The position numbers were made by a program, and so were the translations under genes. Positions 16,218 through 25,542 of a DNA stretch of 64,000 bases are shown in pieces (position 1 is the first letter of the stretch; each line of letters begins with the position of its first letter). The DNA is from Streptomyces sp. ITFR-16 (GTDB lineage: Bacteria; Actinomycetota; Actinomycetes; Streptomycetales; Streptomycetaceae): contig NZ_CP134609.1 of assembly GCF_031844705.1 (NCBI RefSeq), positions 4,092,001 through 4,156,000 of the forward strand, written 5' to 3'. Under the pieces are notes generated by a model, which was not told the origin of the DNA, did no database searches, and saw only the letters and a list, made by a program, of their open reading frames with translations.

Positions 16218-18221
16218 TCAGTGGCCTCTGTCCTGTCCGTTCAGACCGCCGAACAGGTTGCCGCCGCCCTCGATGGTGTTCAGAGTGACCGTGCTGCCCT
16301 TGTCCACCGGGGTGTTGGGCGTCGGATTGCTCATGACCACCTTGGCGTCCGGCTTGTCGACCGAGCCGGGACCGAGCGCGACCACCAGGCCCATGCCCTC
16401 CAGCTGCGCCTTCACGTCCTGGTAGGACTTGTTGAGGATGTCGCCCGGGATGGTGACCTGCTCGGGCTGAGCGGGCCCCTTGGACACCTTGAGGATGATC
16501 GCGGAGTCCTTGCCGACCTTCTGGTTCGCGTCGGGGGTCTGCCCGATCACCTCGTTCGCCGGCTTGTCGTTGTCGACGTCGGACCTGCCGATGTTGGTGA
16601 AGCCGAGCGCCTTCAGCTGGGCCACCGCGTCGTCGTACGACCGGCCGGTCACCGGAGGCACGGTGAGCAGCTTCTCCGTGGCGACCTTGAGCTTGACCTC
16701 GGAGTTCTCCTCGGCCTTGGTGTCGCCCTTCGGGGTCTGCTCCAGGACGGTGTTCGGCTCGGCCTCGTCGGACTCGACCGAGGTGACGGAGACCGTGAAG
16801 CCCTTCTTCTCAAGGATCTTGCGGGCGTTGTCCTCGGACTTCTCCGTGACGTCCGGGACGTCGACCTTCGGAGCGCCGCTGGAGACGAAGACTGTGACGG
16901 TCTCCTGCTCCTTCATCTGCTCCTCCGCCGTCGGTGTCTGGCGGCAGATCTTGTCCTTGGGCTGGTCCTTGCACTCTTCCTTCGGACCGACCTTGAGCAC
17001 GACGTCCGCGTTGTCGGCGAGCCGCTGCGCCTCCTTGACGGTGGAGCCGACCATGTTGGGCACGTCGAAGGCGCTGTTGTCGCCGCCGTCGCCGCCGAAG
17101 ACCGCCTTGCCGATGAGGATCGCGCCGATCAGCACCAGGACGCCGGCGACGACCAGCAGGATCGTCGAGGTGTTGCTCTTCTTCTGGTTCTGGCGCCGGC
17201 GGCCGGGACGGTCGTCCTGGCCGTAGCCGTAGCCGCCGTCGTCCGGGTTGACCGGCGGCAGCATCGAGGTGCGCTCGCCGTTCTGGTCCGCGGCGCGCAG
17301 GGCGGTGGTCGGCTGGTCGTTGCCGTATCCGTCGTAGCCGCCGTAACCGGCCGCGCCCATCGCCGCCGTGGCGGCGACCGGCTGGCCGTCGAGGCAGGCC
17401 TCGATGTCGGCCCGCATCTCGTCGGCCGACTGGTAGCGGTAGTCGGGGTCCTTGGTGAGGGCCTTCAGCACGATCGCGTCCATCTCGGGCGTGATCTCGG
17501 GGTCGAAGTTGCTGGGCGGCTGAGGCTCTTCCCGGACGTGCTGGTAGGCCACGGCGACAGGGGAGTCACCGATGAACGGGGGCCGGACCGTCAGCAGCTC
17601 GTAGAGCAGGCAGCCGGTCGAGTACAGGTCGGACCGTGCGTCGACCTGCTCGCCCTTGGCCTGCTCCGGGGAGAGGTACTGGGCGGTGCCGATGACCGCC
17701 GCGGTCTGCGTCATCGTCATGCCGGAGTCGCCCATGGCGCGCGCGATGCCGAAGTCCATGACCTTGACCTGGCCGGTGCGCGTCAGCATGACGTTGGCCG
17801 GCTTGATGTCACGGTGGACGATGCCCGCGCGGTGCGAGTACTCCAGCGCCTGGAGGATGCCGACGGTCATTTCGAGCGTGCGCTCGGGAAGCAGTCTGCG
17901 CCCCGAGTGCAGCAGCTCCCTGAGCGTCGAGCCGTCGACGTACTCCATGACGATGTACGGGATCGAGACCCCGTCCACGTAGTCCTCGCCGGTGTCGTAC
18001 ACCGCGACGATCGCCGGATGGTTGAGCGAGGCGGCGGACTGGGCCTCACGGCGGAACCGGGCCTGGAAGGACGGGTCGCGGGCGAGATCCGCCCGCAGCG
18101 TCTTCACAGCGACGGTGCGTCCGAGCCGGGTGTCGTGGGCGAGGTAGACCTCGGCCATGCCACCACGGCCGAGCACCGAGCCCAGCTCGTACCGGCCGCC
18201 GAGGCGACGCGGCTCTTCCAT
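16218..18221 (-). CDS. pknB: PASTA-domain serine/threonine kinase PknB
   Basis: The 667-residue receptor kinase starts MEEPRRLGGRYELG. It has Lys40 (VAVK), HRDIKPAN (136-143) and DFG (156-158). The activation loop has Thr171 and Thr173 in TQTAAVIGTAQYLSPEQ, the same numbering and context as mycobacterial PknB. A juxtamembrane segment, one membrane helix (about 352-374) and four PASTA repeats (about 385-660) follow. PASTA domains bind muropeptides or lipid II, and the kinase controls growth and cell-wall synthesis. It is the last gene of the fhaA-pknB operon, 179 bp after pbpA, so it may also have its own promoter. No pknA neighbour is present, unlike in mycobacteria. Confidence 0.97.
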   Translation of the reverse strand: MEEPRRLGGRYELGSVLGRGGMAEVYLAHDTRLGRTVAVKTLRADLARDPSFQARFRREAQSAASLNHPAIVAVYDTGEDYVDGVSIPYIVMEYVDGSTLRELLHSGRRLLPERTLEMTVGILQALEYSHRAGIVHRDIKPANVMLTRTGQVKVMDFGIARAMGDSGMTMTQTAAVIGTAQYLSPEQAKGEQVDARSDLYSTGCLLYELLTVRPPFIGDSPVAVAYQHVREEPQPPSNFDPEITPEMDAIVLKALTKDPDYRYQSADEMRADIEACLDGQPVAATAAMGAAGYGGYDGYGNDQPTTALRAADQNGERTSMLPPVNPDDGGYGYGQDDRPGRRRQNQKKSNTSTILLVVAGVLVLIGAILIGKAVFGGDGGDNSAFDVPNMVGSTVKEAQRLADNADVVLKVGPKEECKDQPKDKICRQTPTAEEQMKEQETVTVFVSSGAPKVDVPDVTEKSEDNARKILEKKGFTVSVTSVESDEAEPNTVLEQTPKGDTKAEENSEVKLKVATEKLLTVPPVTGRSYDDAVAQLKALGFTNIGRSDVDNDKPANEVIGQTPDANQKVGKDSAIILKVSKGPAQPEQVTIPGDILNKSYQDVKAQLEGMGLVVALGPGSVDKPDAKVVMSNPTPNTPVDKGSTVTLNTIEGGGNLFGGLNGQDRGH

Positions 18222-18400
18222 AACTGTTCCAGCCCTCTCCGTCAGTCCTGACCGCACCGGTGTGCGGTCCGGCGGTGTGCTGTTCGCGCATACGCTACCG
18301 GCCGCGCACTACCTGATCGGCCCGCAGGCAATACCTGATATCCGACCGGTATCCCCATGTGCAGATTTGGAGTCCGGTGTGAGCGGCGTCACCTCATGCG

Positions 18401-19861
18401 TCACTTCTTGCTGTCGATGACCGCTTTCATGACCGCCTTGGCGATGGGCGCGGCCAGGCCGCCACCGGAGATGTCGTCACGGTTGGCCTCGCCGTCCTCG
18501 ACCACCACGGCGACGGCGACCGGGGAGCCGCTGTCGGTCTTGGCGTAGGAGATGAACCACGCGTACGGCTTCTCGCTGTTGTTGAGGCCGTGCTGCGCGG
18601 TACCGGTCTTGCCGCCGACGGTGACGCCGTCGATCTTCGCGTTCTGTCCCGTGCCGGACTCGACGACGGTCTTCATCATCTCCTGGAGCTTCTGGGCGTT
18701 CTCCGGGGAGAGCGGCCGGCTGAGCTCCTCCTTCTCGTGCGAGTAGATGACGTCCAGGCTGGGCGCCTGCCGCTGGGCCACCATGTACGGCTGCATCAGC
18801 TTCCCGTCGTTGGCGACGGCGGCGGCGACCATGGCCATCTGGAGCGGGGTGGCGCGGTTGGACGCCTGGCCGATGCCCGCCATGGCGTTCTGCGGCCGGT
18901 TGTCCTTGGGGTACACGCTGGCGTCGGTACGGACGGGGGTGAAGATCTCCTCGTTGAAGCCGAACTTGTTGGCCTCGTCGATCATCTTCTGGTTGCCCAG
19001 GTCGTCGCTGATCTTGCCGAAGACGCTGTTGCAGGAGTAGCGCAGCGCCTTGCGGAGCGAGGCGTCCTTGCAGGGGATGTTGCCCTCGTTGTCCAGATTC
19101 TGGCTCGTCTGCGGCAGGCGCCAGGGCAGCGGCGACTTCGTGTCCTCGTCGATGTCCGTGTAGAGCCCGTTCTCCAGGGCGGCGGCCGCGGTGACGACCT
19201 TGAAGGTCGAGCCGGGCGGGTAGGTCTCGCGCAACGCCCGGTTGAGCATCGGCTTGTCCTTGTCCTTCAGCAGCGACTGCCAGGCCTTGGTGTCGGCCTT
19301 GTTGTTGCCCGCGAAGGTGGAGGGGTCGTACGAGGGCGTGCTGGCGAGCGCCAGGATGGCACCGGTCTCCGGGTCGAGGGCGGCGACGGCGCCCTTCCGG
19401 TTGCCGAGCCCGTCGAACGCGGCCTTCTGGGCGGCGCTGTTCAGGGTGGTGACGATGTTGCCGCCCTGCTTCTCCTTGCCGGTGAACATCGACATCGTGC
19501 GGTTGAAGAAGAGCTGGTCGTCGTTGCCGGTGAGGATGCCGTCCTCGATGCTCTCCAGCTGGGTGGCGCCGAAGGCCTGCGAGGAGTAGCCGGTGACGGG
19601 CGCCCACATGGGGCCGTCCTTCCAGACCCGCTTGTACTTGAAGTCGCTGTCCTTGGTCTCGGCCGACCCGGTGACGGACTTGCCGCCGTCCACGATGATG
19701 TTGCCCCGCTCGTGCGCGTACCGCTCGATACGGACACGGCGGTTCTCGTCCCGGGTGTTGAGCTCGTCGGCCTTCACGTACTGGAGATAGTTGGTCCGTA
19801 CGAGCAGGGCGAAGATGAGCACGCCGCAGAAGATCGCGATCCGGCGCAGAGGCTTGTTCAC
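18401..19861 (-). CDS. pbpA: Penicillin-binding protein A (class B transpeptidase)
   Basis: The 486-residue protein has a short cytoplasmic N terminus and a membrane anchor (about 7-25). The transpeptidase domain has Ser in GSTFKVVTA (SxxK), SCN in RYSCNSVFG and KTGTAQHG. It cross-links peptidoglycan outside the membrane and works with the SEDS polymerase encoded just upstream, whose stop overlaps its start by 4 bp. Length and order match actinobacterial PbpA. Confidence 0.96.
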   Translation of the reverse strand: MNKPLRRIAIFCGVLIFALLVRTNYLQYVKADELNTRDENRRVRIERYAHERGNIIVDGGKSVTGSAETKDSDFKYKRVWKDGPMWAPVTGYSSQAFGATQLESIEDGILTGNDDQLFFNRTMSMFTGKEKQGGNIVTTLNSAAQKAAFDGLGNRKGAVAALDPETGAILALASTPSYDPSTFAGNNKADTKAWQSLLKDKDKPMLNRALRETYPPGSTFKVVTAAAALENGLYTDIDEDTKSPLPWRLPQTSQNLDNEGNIPCKDASLRKALRYSCNSVFGKISDDLGNQKMIDEANKFGFNEEIFTPVRTDASVYPKDNRPQNAMAGIGQASNRATPLQMAMVAAAVANDGKLMQPYMVAQRQAPSLDVIYSHEKEELSRPLSPENAQKLQEMMKTVVESGTGQNAKIDGVTVGGKTGTAQHGLNNSEKPYAWFISYAKTDSGSPVAVAVVVEDGEANRDDISGGGLAAPIAKAVMKAVIDSKK

Positions 19862-21270
19862 GGTCGGACCACCTGGGTCATTTCGGCGTCGGAAGTGGGT
19901 GCGGGGGCGGGTGCCGGGCGGCGTGCCGTGTCACTGATCCTGATCAGGATCCCGATCAGGGCCCAGTTGGCGATCACGGACGAACCACCGGCGGCGAGGA
20001 ACGGCATCGTCATACCGGTCAGCGGGATGAGGCCCATGACACCGCCGGCGACCACGAACACCTGGATGGCGAAGGCGCCGGAGAGGCCGATCGCGAGCAG
20101 CTTGCCGAACGGGTCGCGGGCGGCGAGCGCCGTACGGACGCCGCGCTCGACGATGAGGCCGTAGATCAGCAGGACGGCCATCATTCCGGCGAGTCCGAGC
20201 TCCTCACCGACGGTGGAGAGGATGAAGTCGGCGTTGGCGGCGAAGCCGATGAGGTCGGAGTGGCCCTGGCCCCAGCCGGTGCCGAGCGTGCCGCCCGACC
20301 CGAAGGACATGATGGCGTTGCCGATCTGCTCGCAGGCGCCGTCCGTCTGGTAGCAGGCGAAGGGGTCCATCCACGCGGTCACACGCTGCTGGACGTGGGA
20401 CTCGAAGGTGGAGACGCCCACCGCGCCGGCGGCGGACATCAGCAGACCGAAGACGATCCAGCTGGTCCGCTCCGTCGCGACGTACAGCATGATCACGAAG
20501 AGGCCGAAGAAGAGCAGGGACGTTCCGAGGTCGGTCTCGAAGACGAGGATCAGGATCGACAGGACCCAGATGACGAGGATCGGTCCCAGGTCACGGCCGC
20601 GCGGAAGGTAAAGCCCCATGAACCGGCGGCTGGCGAGGGCCAGCGCATCGCGTTTGACCATGAGATAGCCCGCGAAGAAGATCGCGATGATGATCTTCGC
20701 GAACTCTCCGGGCTGGATGGAGAAACCGGCGATGTTGATCCAGATCTTGGCGCCGAACTTGGCCGGGAAGAACATCGGCAGGATCAGCAGGATCAGCGCG
20801 CCCACCATGGAGATGTACGTGTAGCGCTGCAGGATGCGGTGGTCCTTGAGCAGCATCAGCACGCCGACGAAGAGCGCCACCCCGATCGCGGAGTACATCA
20901 GCTGCCGGGGCGCGGACGGCGTGAACACCCCGTAGAGGTTCTTCGCGTCCCTGATCAGCTTCGGCGACTGGTCGAGCCGCCAGATCAGCACCAGGCCCAG
21001 TCCGTTGAGCAGGGTGGCCAGCGGCAGCAGCAGCGGATCCGCGTACGGCGCGAACTTGCGCACCACGAGATGGGCCACGCCGCCGAGCAGGACCAGGCCG
21101 AGGCCGTATCCGAACATGCCCGAGGGCAGTGTGCCGTCGATGGCCAGGCCCACGTTGGCGTAGGCGAACACCGAGACGGCGATGGCGAAGACCATCATCA
21201 TCAGTTCGGTGTTGCGCCGGCTCGGTGCGTCGATCGCGCCGATCGTGGTCGTGTTGGTGACAACGCTCAT
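19858..21270 (-). CDS. rodA: SEDS family peptidoglycan polymerase (RodA/FtsW type)
   Basis: This 470-residue polytopic protein has many membrane helices and the SEDS signatures FSIQPGEFAKIIIAIFFAGYL, QPGE(F/W)AK and a C-terminal GLIPLTGMTMPFLAAGGSS loop. It polymerises glycan strands from lipid II and pairs with the adjacent class B PBP. Translational overlap with pbpA supports a stoichiometric complex. Start at ATG 21270, 24 bp after the pstP stop. Confidence 0.96.
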   Translation of the reverse strand: MSVVTNTTTIGAIDAPSRRNTELMMMVFAIAVSVFAYANVGLAIDGTLPSGMFGYGLGLVLLGGVAHLVVRKFAPYADPLLLPLATLLNGLGLVLIWRLDQSPKLIRDAKNLYGVFTPSAPRQLMYSAIGVALFVGVLMLLKDHRILQRYTYISMVGALILLILPMFFPAKFGAKIWINIAGFSIQPGEFAKIIIAIFFAGYLMVKRDALALASRRFMGLYLPRGRDLGPILVIWVLSILILVFETDLGTSLLFFGLFVIMLYVATERTSWIVFGLLMSAAGAVGVSTFESHVQQRVTAWMDPFACYQTDGACEQIGNAIMSFGSGGTLGTGWGQGHSDLIGFAANADFILSTVGEELGLAGMMAVLLIYGLIVERGVRTALAARDPFGKLLAIGLSGAFAIQVFVVAGGVMGLIPLTGMTMPFLAAGGSSVIANWALIGILIRISDTARRPAPAPAPTSDAEMTQVVRP

Positions 21271-21293
21271 GGTGCTGAAGGCCCCCTACGGCT

Positions 21294-22805
21294 TTACTGC
21301 TTACCGCACTGCGGGACCAGCTTTTTCTCTTCCTCCGAGAGGCTGGGACCAGGAGTGGGAGTCGCGGAAGTCTGCTCGGTCTTGGTGTCGCCGGACTTCT
21401 TGGACGTCTTCGACGTCTTGGTGGCATCGGTGTCCGTGCCGGCCGCCTGGCCCTCGTCGCTCCGGGCGTTCTCCTCGGCCGCGCGGCGCTGCGCGTCCTT
21501 CTTGCAGGCGGATGCCTGGGTGGAGAGCTCGGTGATCTTCTCGCGGGCGTCGGCGAGGCTGCCCTCGGCGATCGTCGCCTCGACCCGCTTGCGCTGGTAG
21601 GGCGGGAGGTACTTGAGTTCGATCTCGGGGTGGTCCTTCTCGACCTTCGAGAGCGAGACCCAGGCGAGGTCCTGGCTGATGCCCCGGTACAGCGCGACGT
21701 TGTCGTTCTTCGCGCCGACGTAGAACTGGGTCTGGGTCCAGCGGTAACCGCCGTACAGACCGCCGCCGATGACGGCCAGCGCGAGCACGATGTACAGGGA
21801 CCGCTTGAGCCACTTGCGGCCGCCGCCGGGCTTCACGAAGTCGTCGTCGGAGTAGGACCCGAAGGACCCGTCCGGCGTTCCGCCGAAGCCGATGTCGTCA
21901 CCGCTGCCGGGCGGGCCGAAGCCGCCGGAGGGCGGCGGGACGGGGCGGCCGAGACCGGCCGCGCGTCCGGCGGGGGTCTCCATCGCGCCGCCGTCGTTCA
22001 GCTGGGCGGCCTGGTTCTCCGCGACCGCGCCGACGATGACCGGGGTGTCGTTGAGCTGCCCGGCCAGGGTGTCGTTGCTGTTGTCGACGTCGAGGACGTC
22101 CGCGACGATGCAGGTGATGTTGTCCGGTCCGCCGCCGCGCAGGGCGAGCTGGATCAGGTCCTGGATGGTCTCCTGGGGGCCCTGGTAGCTGGCGAGCGTC
22201 TCCTCCATCGTCTGGTGGGAGACGACTCCGGAGAGCCCGTCGGAGCAGATCAGATAGCGGTCGCCGGCCCGGACCTCACGGATGGAGAGGTCGGGTTCGA
22301 CATGGTCGCCACTGCCCAGCGCGCGCATCAGCAGGGAGCGCTGCGGATGGGTGGTGGCCTCCTCCTCGGTGATCCGGCCCTCGTCGACCAGGCGCTGGAC
22401 CCACGTGTGGTCCTGCGTGATCTGGGTCAGCACACCGTCGCGCAGCAGGTACGCACGTGAGTCGCCGACGTGGACGAGGCCGAGGCGCTGACCGGTCCAC
22501 AGCAGGGCGGTGAGCGTGGTGCCCATGCCCTCGAGCTGGGGGTCCTCCTCGACCATCATCCGCAGCTGGTCGTTGGCCCGCTGGACCGCCGTACCGAGCG
22601 AGGTGAGGATGTCGGAGCCCGGCACGTCGTCGTCGAGCTGGACGAGCGTGGAGATCACCTCGGAGCTGGCGACCTCACCGGCCGCCTGGCCGCCCATGCC
22701 GTCGGCGATCGCGAGAAGGCGGGGACCGGCGTAGCCGGAGTCCTCGTTGCCCTCGCGGATCATGCCCTTGTGCGATCCGGCGGCGAAGCGCAGGGAAAGA
22801 CTCAT
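21294..22805 (-). CDS. pstP: PP2C-family Ser/Thr phosphatase PstP
   Basis: The 503-residue protein starts MSLSLRFAAGSHKGMIREGNED. It has a catalytic PP2C domain (1-240) with metal-binding motifs EGNED, AIADGMGGQ, SDGLSG and GGPDNIT. A Gly/Pro linker, a membrane helix (about 310-330: SLYIVLALAVIGGGLYGGY) and a charged extracellular tail rich in Lys, Asp and Thr follow. It reverses phosphorylation by PknB-type kinases. An upstream start at 22859 is possible but the conserved N terminus begins at 22805. Confidence 0.96.
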   Translation of the reverse strand: MSLSLRFAAGSHKGMIREGNEDSGYAGPRLLAIADGMGGQAAGEVASSEVISTLVQLDDDVPGSDILTSLGTAVQRANDQLRMMVEEDPQLEGMGTTLTALLWTGQRLGLVHVGDSRAYLLRDGVLTQITQDHTWVQRLVDEGRITEEEATTHPQRSLLMRALGSGDHVEPDLSIREVRAGDRYLICSDGLSGVVSHQTMEETLASYQGPQETIQDLIQLALRGGGPDNITCIVADVLDVDNSNDTLAGQLNDTPVIVGAVAENQAAQLNDGGAMETPAGRAAGLGRPVPPPSGGFGPPGSGDDIGFGGTPDGSFGSYSDDDFVKPGGGRKWLKRSLYIVLALAVIGGGLYGGYRWTQTQFYVGAKNDNVALYRGISQDLAWVSLSKVEKDHPEIELKYLPPYQRKRVEATIAEGSLADAREKITELSTQASACKKDAQRRAAEENARSDEGQAAGTDTDATKTSKTSKKSGDTKTEQTSATPTPGPSLSEEEKKLVPQCGKQ

Positions 22806-22934
22806 GCGCACCTCGCCCGTCGGTTCGGGGTACAGCCGGTCTCGAGCCACACTGCCCACCCTCCGGTCGGGAGCCCGGCCGGGTCCGATGCCCGGGCCGC
22901 CGCGGCTCGCTCGCTCCGCTCGCTCATTGTCGTA

Positions 22935-23450
22935 CTACTTCCGCAGCTCGATGACGGTCTTGCCGATCCGGATCGGCGCGCCCAGCGGAACAGGCGTCGG
23001 GGTGGTGAGACGGGTCCGGTCCAGATACGTGCCGTTGGTGGACCCGAGATCCTCGACGATCCACTGGCCGTCACGGTCGGGGTAGATCCTGGCATGCCTG
23101 CTGGACGCGTAGTCGTCGTCCAGCACGATCGTTGAATCATGGGCCCGGCCCAGCGTGATGGTCTGCCCCTGGAGCGCCACCGTGGTTCCGGTGAGCGTGC
23201 CCTCGGAAACGACCAGCTTGGTCGGTGCCCCCCGGCGCTGGCGCCCGGGCTGCTGGCGTTGCTGCGGCGGTGCCGCAGCGGCTTGGCGTGCCTGTGGAGG
23301 CCGTGCGTCGGTCGCAGTGCGGCGTGAGCCGCGCTGCGTGACGCGCGTTCCGAACAGGTCACTGCGAATGACCTGGACGGCCACGATCACGAACAGCCAC
23401 AGAACAGCCAGGAAACCTAGCCGCATGACCGTCAGGGTCAGCTCTGACAT
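22935..23450 (-). CDS. fhaB: FHA-domain membrane protein (FhaB/FipA type)
   Basis: This 171-residue protein has an N-terminal membrane helix (about 8-27: RLGFLAVLWLFVIVAVQVI), a Gln/Arg/Pro-rich linker, and a C-terminal FHA domain (about 80-171) with GR.HDSTIVLDD..ASSRHA and STNGT. FHA domains bind phosphothreonine, so this reads kinase output. In mycobacteria the equivalent links PknB signalling to the divisome. It lies 11 bp after fhaA. Confidence 0.94.
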   Translation of the reverse strand: MSELTLTVMRLGFLAVLWLFVIVAVQVIRSDLFGTRVTQRGSRRTATDARPPQARQAAAAPPQQRQQPGRQRRGAPTKLVVSEGTLTGTTVALQGQTITLGRAHDSTIVLDDDYASSRHARIYPDRDGQWIVEDLGSTNGTYLDRTRLTTPTPVPLGAPIRIGKTVIELRK

Positions 23451-23460
23451 TGCCCCCGCT

Positions 23461-24339
23461 TCACCCTTCGGCTTGCCGGTAAACGATGGTGGTGCTGCCC
23501 ACGACGATCCGCGAGCCGTCGCGGAGCGTAGCGCGGGTTGTGTGCTGCCCGTCTACCACGATGCCGTTGGTAGACCCGAGATCCTGGATCGTCGAGGGCG
23601 TTCCGGTCCGAATCTCACAGTGCCGGCGGGATACGCCGGGGTCGTCGATCCGCACGTCGGCGTCGGTGCTGCGTCCCATCACCAGCGTCGGGCGGGAGAT
23701 CTGATGGCGGGTGCCGTTGATCTCGATCCAGCGTCGCACCTGCGTGCTCGGCAGGGGGCTGGGGGTGGCCGGCGGGCGCCGGTCGGGTCCGGGACGGCCG
23801 CCGCCCGGCGGCGGTGCCGCGGGCATGGGCGGAGCGGAGGCCGGCGGGTAGCCGTAGCCACCCGGGGCCTGCGGGGCGCTGGGGCGTCCATGGCCGGGGC
23901 GGGCCGGAGGGGCCTCTCCCGGGTGGTTCTGGAACGCCTGCTGGCCGCCCTGGGCCTGTGACGAACTCGACGCCAGGGTGCGGCTGCGTACCCGGTACAG
24001 ACCGGTGTCGAGGTCCTCGGCCTTTTCGAGATGGACCTTGATGGGGCCCATGAAGGTGTAGCGCTGCTGCTTGGCGTAGTCCCGGACGAGTCCGGAGAGC
24101 TCGTCGCCCAGCTGACCGGAGTACGGGCTGAGGCGCTCGTAGTCGGGGGCGCTGAGCTCGACGATGAAGTCGTTGGGGACGACGGTCCGCTCGCGGTTCC
24201 AGATGGTGGCGTTGTTGTCGCACTCCCGCTGGAGGGCACCCGCGATCTCGACCGGCTGGACCTCGGACTTGAAGACCTTGGCGAAAGTGCCATTGACCAG
24301 ACCTTCGAGACGCTGCTCGAAACGCTTCATGACTCCCAT
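23461..24339 (-). CDS. fhaA: FhaA (DUF3662 plus FHA domain)
   Basis: The 292-residue cytosolic protein has an N-terminal DUF3662 domain (about 1-125: MKRFEQRLEGLVNGTFAKVFKSEVQPVEIAGALQ). A disordered Gly/Pro/Gln-rich linker and a C-terminal FHA domain (about 205-290) with MGRSTDADVRI, GVSRRHCEI and STNGIVVDG follow. The ribosome site AGGAGG precedes ATG 24339 (a second ATG is at 24330). It is the first gene of the leftward fhaA-fhaB-pstP-rodA-pbpA-pknB operon and binds phosphorylated partners of PknB. Confidence 0.94.
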   Translation of the reverse strand: MGVMKRFEQRLEGLVNGTFAKVFKSEVQPVEIAGALQRECDNNATIWNRERTVVPNDFIVELSAPDYERLSPYSGQLGDELSGLVRDYAKQQRYTFMGPIKVHLEKAEDLDTGLYRVRSRTLASSSSQAQGGQQAFQNHPGEAPPARPGHGRPSAPQAPGGYGYPPASAPPMPAAPPPGGGRPGPDRRPPATPSPLPSTQVRRWIEINGTRHQISRPTLVMGRSTDADVRIDDPGVSRRHCEIRTGTPSTIQDLGSTNGIVVDGQHTTRATLRDGSRIVVGSTTIVYRQAEG

Positions 24340-24655
24340 GGGGCACCTCCTCCGGTGTCGTCGTCCCTGTACTGCTTACTGATCGTATCCACGCGTCGGG
24401 AAATCGGCTGGTTCCCCTTGTCTGCACTGTGGACGAGTGTCCCCCCTCACACGGATCGTAGAGGGGGCTTCCTGACAGTGTCCCGCACCTTGGGTGCACT
24501 CAGGAGGAGTGGGGGGCGACCGCTGCGGGTTCCCGGTTCCCCTCAGGTCTTCGCCAAAACAACGGATGTGAATCCACCCTGTCCAGCGTGCTAATCTTCC
24601 GGATGTCGCCAGGCGCTCGCACCAACAAGTGAGAGAGTCTGGAAACACCACTCAT
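24340..24655. promoter_or_regulatory. Divergent promoter region of fhaA operon and tRNA-Leu
   Basis: This 316-bp gap holds the promoter of the fhaA operon and that of tRNA-Leu. TAATCT at 24592-24597 is a plausible -10 box for the tRNA, but no good -35 hexamer is visible. A one-mismatch DnaA box (rc TCGTCCACA) lies at 24428-24436. Nothing else is recognisable. Confidence 0.45.
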
Positions 24656-24738
24656 GCGCGAGTGGCGGAACGGCAGACGCGCTGGCTTCAGGTGCCAGTG
24701 TCCTTAGGGACGTGGGGGTTCAAATCCCCCCTCGCGCA
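24656..24738 (+). tRNA. tRNA-Leu (anticodon CAG)
   Basis: This is an 83-nt type II tRNA. The acceptor GCGCGAG pairs with CTCGCGC, the anticodon stem CTGGC/GCCAG encloses TTCAGGT (anticodon CAG, reading CTG), there is a variable arm GTCCTTAGGGAC, and the T arm is GGGGGTTCAAATCCCCC. CCA is not encoded. It reads the most common Leu codon in this GC-rich genome. Confidence 0.97.
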
Positions 24739-24745
24739 CAAGAAG

Positions 24746-24780
24746 GAAGCCCCGCAGGCCTTGGCCTGTGGGGCTTCTTC
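24746..24780 (+). terminator. Terminator of tRNA-Leu
   Basis: GAAGCCCCGCAGGCC (24746-24760) pairs with GGCCTGTGGGGCTTC (24763-24777) with one G-T wobble, followed by a TTC/T-rich stretch. Confidence 0.8.
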
Positions 24781-24845
24781 AGTTTCCCCCGAGGTGTCCT
24801 CGGTCTGTTCCCGGTTCCGGGCATGTCTGTCCGTGCGGACACGGC

Positions 24846-24881
24846 AGCTGTCCCCGCTCCGGGCCCGGAGCGGGGACAGCT
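24846..24881. terminator. Perfect 36-bp inverted repeat next to parS
   Basis: The arms AGCTGTCCCCGCTCCG and CGGAGCGGGGACAGCT are perfect complements around a GGCC centre. It probably terminates the leftward azoreductase gene, which ends at 24931. A parS site begins 3 bp after it. Confidence 0.65.
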
Positions 24882-24883
24882 TG

Positions 24884-24897
24884 GTTTCACGTGAAAC
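24884..24897. promoter_or_regulatory. parS centromere site
   Basis: GTTTCACGTGAAAC is a perfect match to the Streptomyces/Bacillus parS palindrome bound by ParB. In Streptomyces most parS copies lie close to oriC, so this supports an origin-proximal location. It is intergenic. Confidence 0.93.
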
Positions 24898-24930
24898 GCC
24901 CGGTTCGTGCCCGGGGAGGGTGGGCCGGTG

Positions 24931-25542
24931 TCAGGCGGCGAGCCGGGCGGCCAGCGCCTTGGCCTTCTCGGTGGCGTCCTCGAACGCCTTGGCGCGGGAG
25001 GCGTCGGCGAGCGGGATCAGCTCGGCCATCTGTGCGTTGGTGCGGGCGAGGGTCAGCTCCGGGACGATGAAGTCGACCTCGGCGCCGAACATCGACGTCA
25101 GCAGCGTCGCCAGGTAGTTCTGGACGAACTCGGCGCCCTCGCGCGGGGTGCCCGGGGCGTAGGAGCCGCCGCGGCTGGCGACGACGGTGAACGGGGTGCC
25201 GGCGATCGGGCTGTCGGGCCCGATGTTGTGGCCGACGATGATCACGTGGTCGAGCCAGGCCTTCAGCGTCGACGGAATCGTGAAGTTGTACATCGGGGCG
25301 CCGATCAGGACGGCGTCCGCGGCGGCCAGCTCGGCGGCGAGCTCGCCGCGCAGCGGGTGCTCCACGCCGGCGGTGAAGGCCGCGGCGTCCAGGTGCGGCA
25401 GCGGCTCGGCCGCGAGGTCGCGGTAGACGACCTTGCCGTCGGGGTGCTGCTCGCGCCAGGTCCGGACGAATGCGGCGGTGACCTCGCGCGACGAGGAGCC
25501 CTCGGGGGAGACGGCGGAGTCGAGGTGCAGGAGTGTGGCCAT
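24931..25542 (-). CDS. azoR: FMN-dependent NADH-azoreductase
   Basis: This 203-residue flavodoxin-like quinone reductase starts MATLLHLDSAVSPEGSSSREV (SxSR phosphate-binding loop). It has IGAPMYNFTIPSTLKAWLDHVI, the FMN-contact motif of the AzoR/AcpD family. It reduces quinones and azo compounds with NADH in the cytoplasm. It is divergent from an HxlR regulator across a 127-bp AT-rich gap, so HxlR control by an electrophile or quinone signal is likely. An upstream ATG (25647) was rejected because it would run across the promoter region. Confidence 0.92.
   Translation of the reverse strand: MATLLHLDSAVSPEGSSSREVTAAFVRTWREQHPDGKVVYRDLAAEPLPHLDAAAFTAGVEHPLRGELAAELAAADAVLIGAPMYNFTIPSTLKAWLDHVIIVGHNIGPDSPIAGTPFTVVASRGGSYAPGTPREGAEFVQNYLATLLTSMFGAEVDFIVPELTLARTNAQMAELIPLADASRAKAFEDATEKAKALAARLAA

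Noticed and set aside
16221..18251. Long plus-strand open frame across pknB
   Set aside because: It is antisense to PknB, which has all its catalytic motifs and four PASTA domains.
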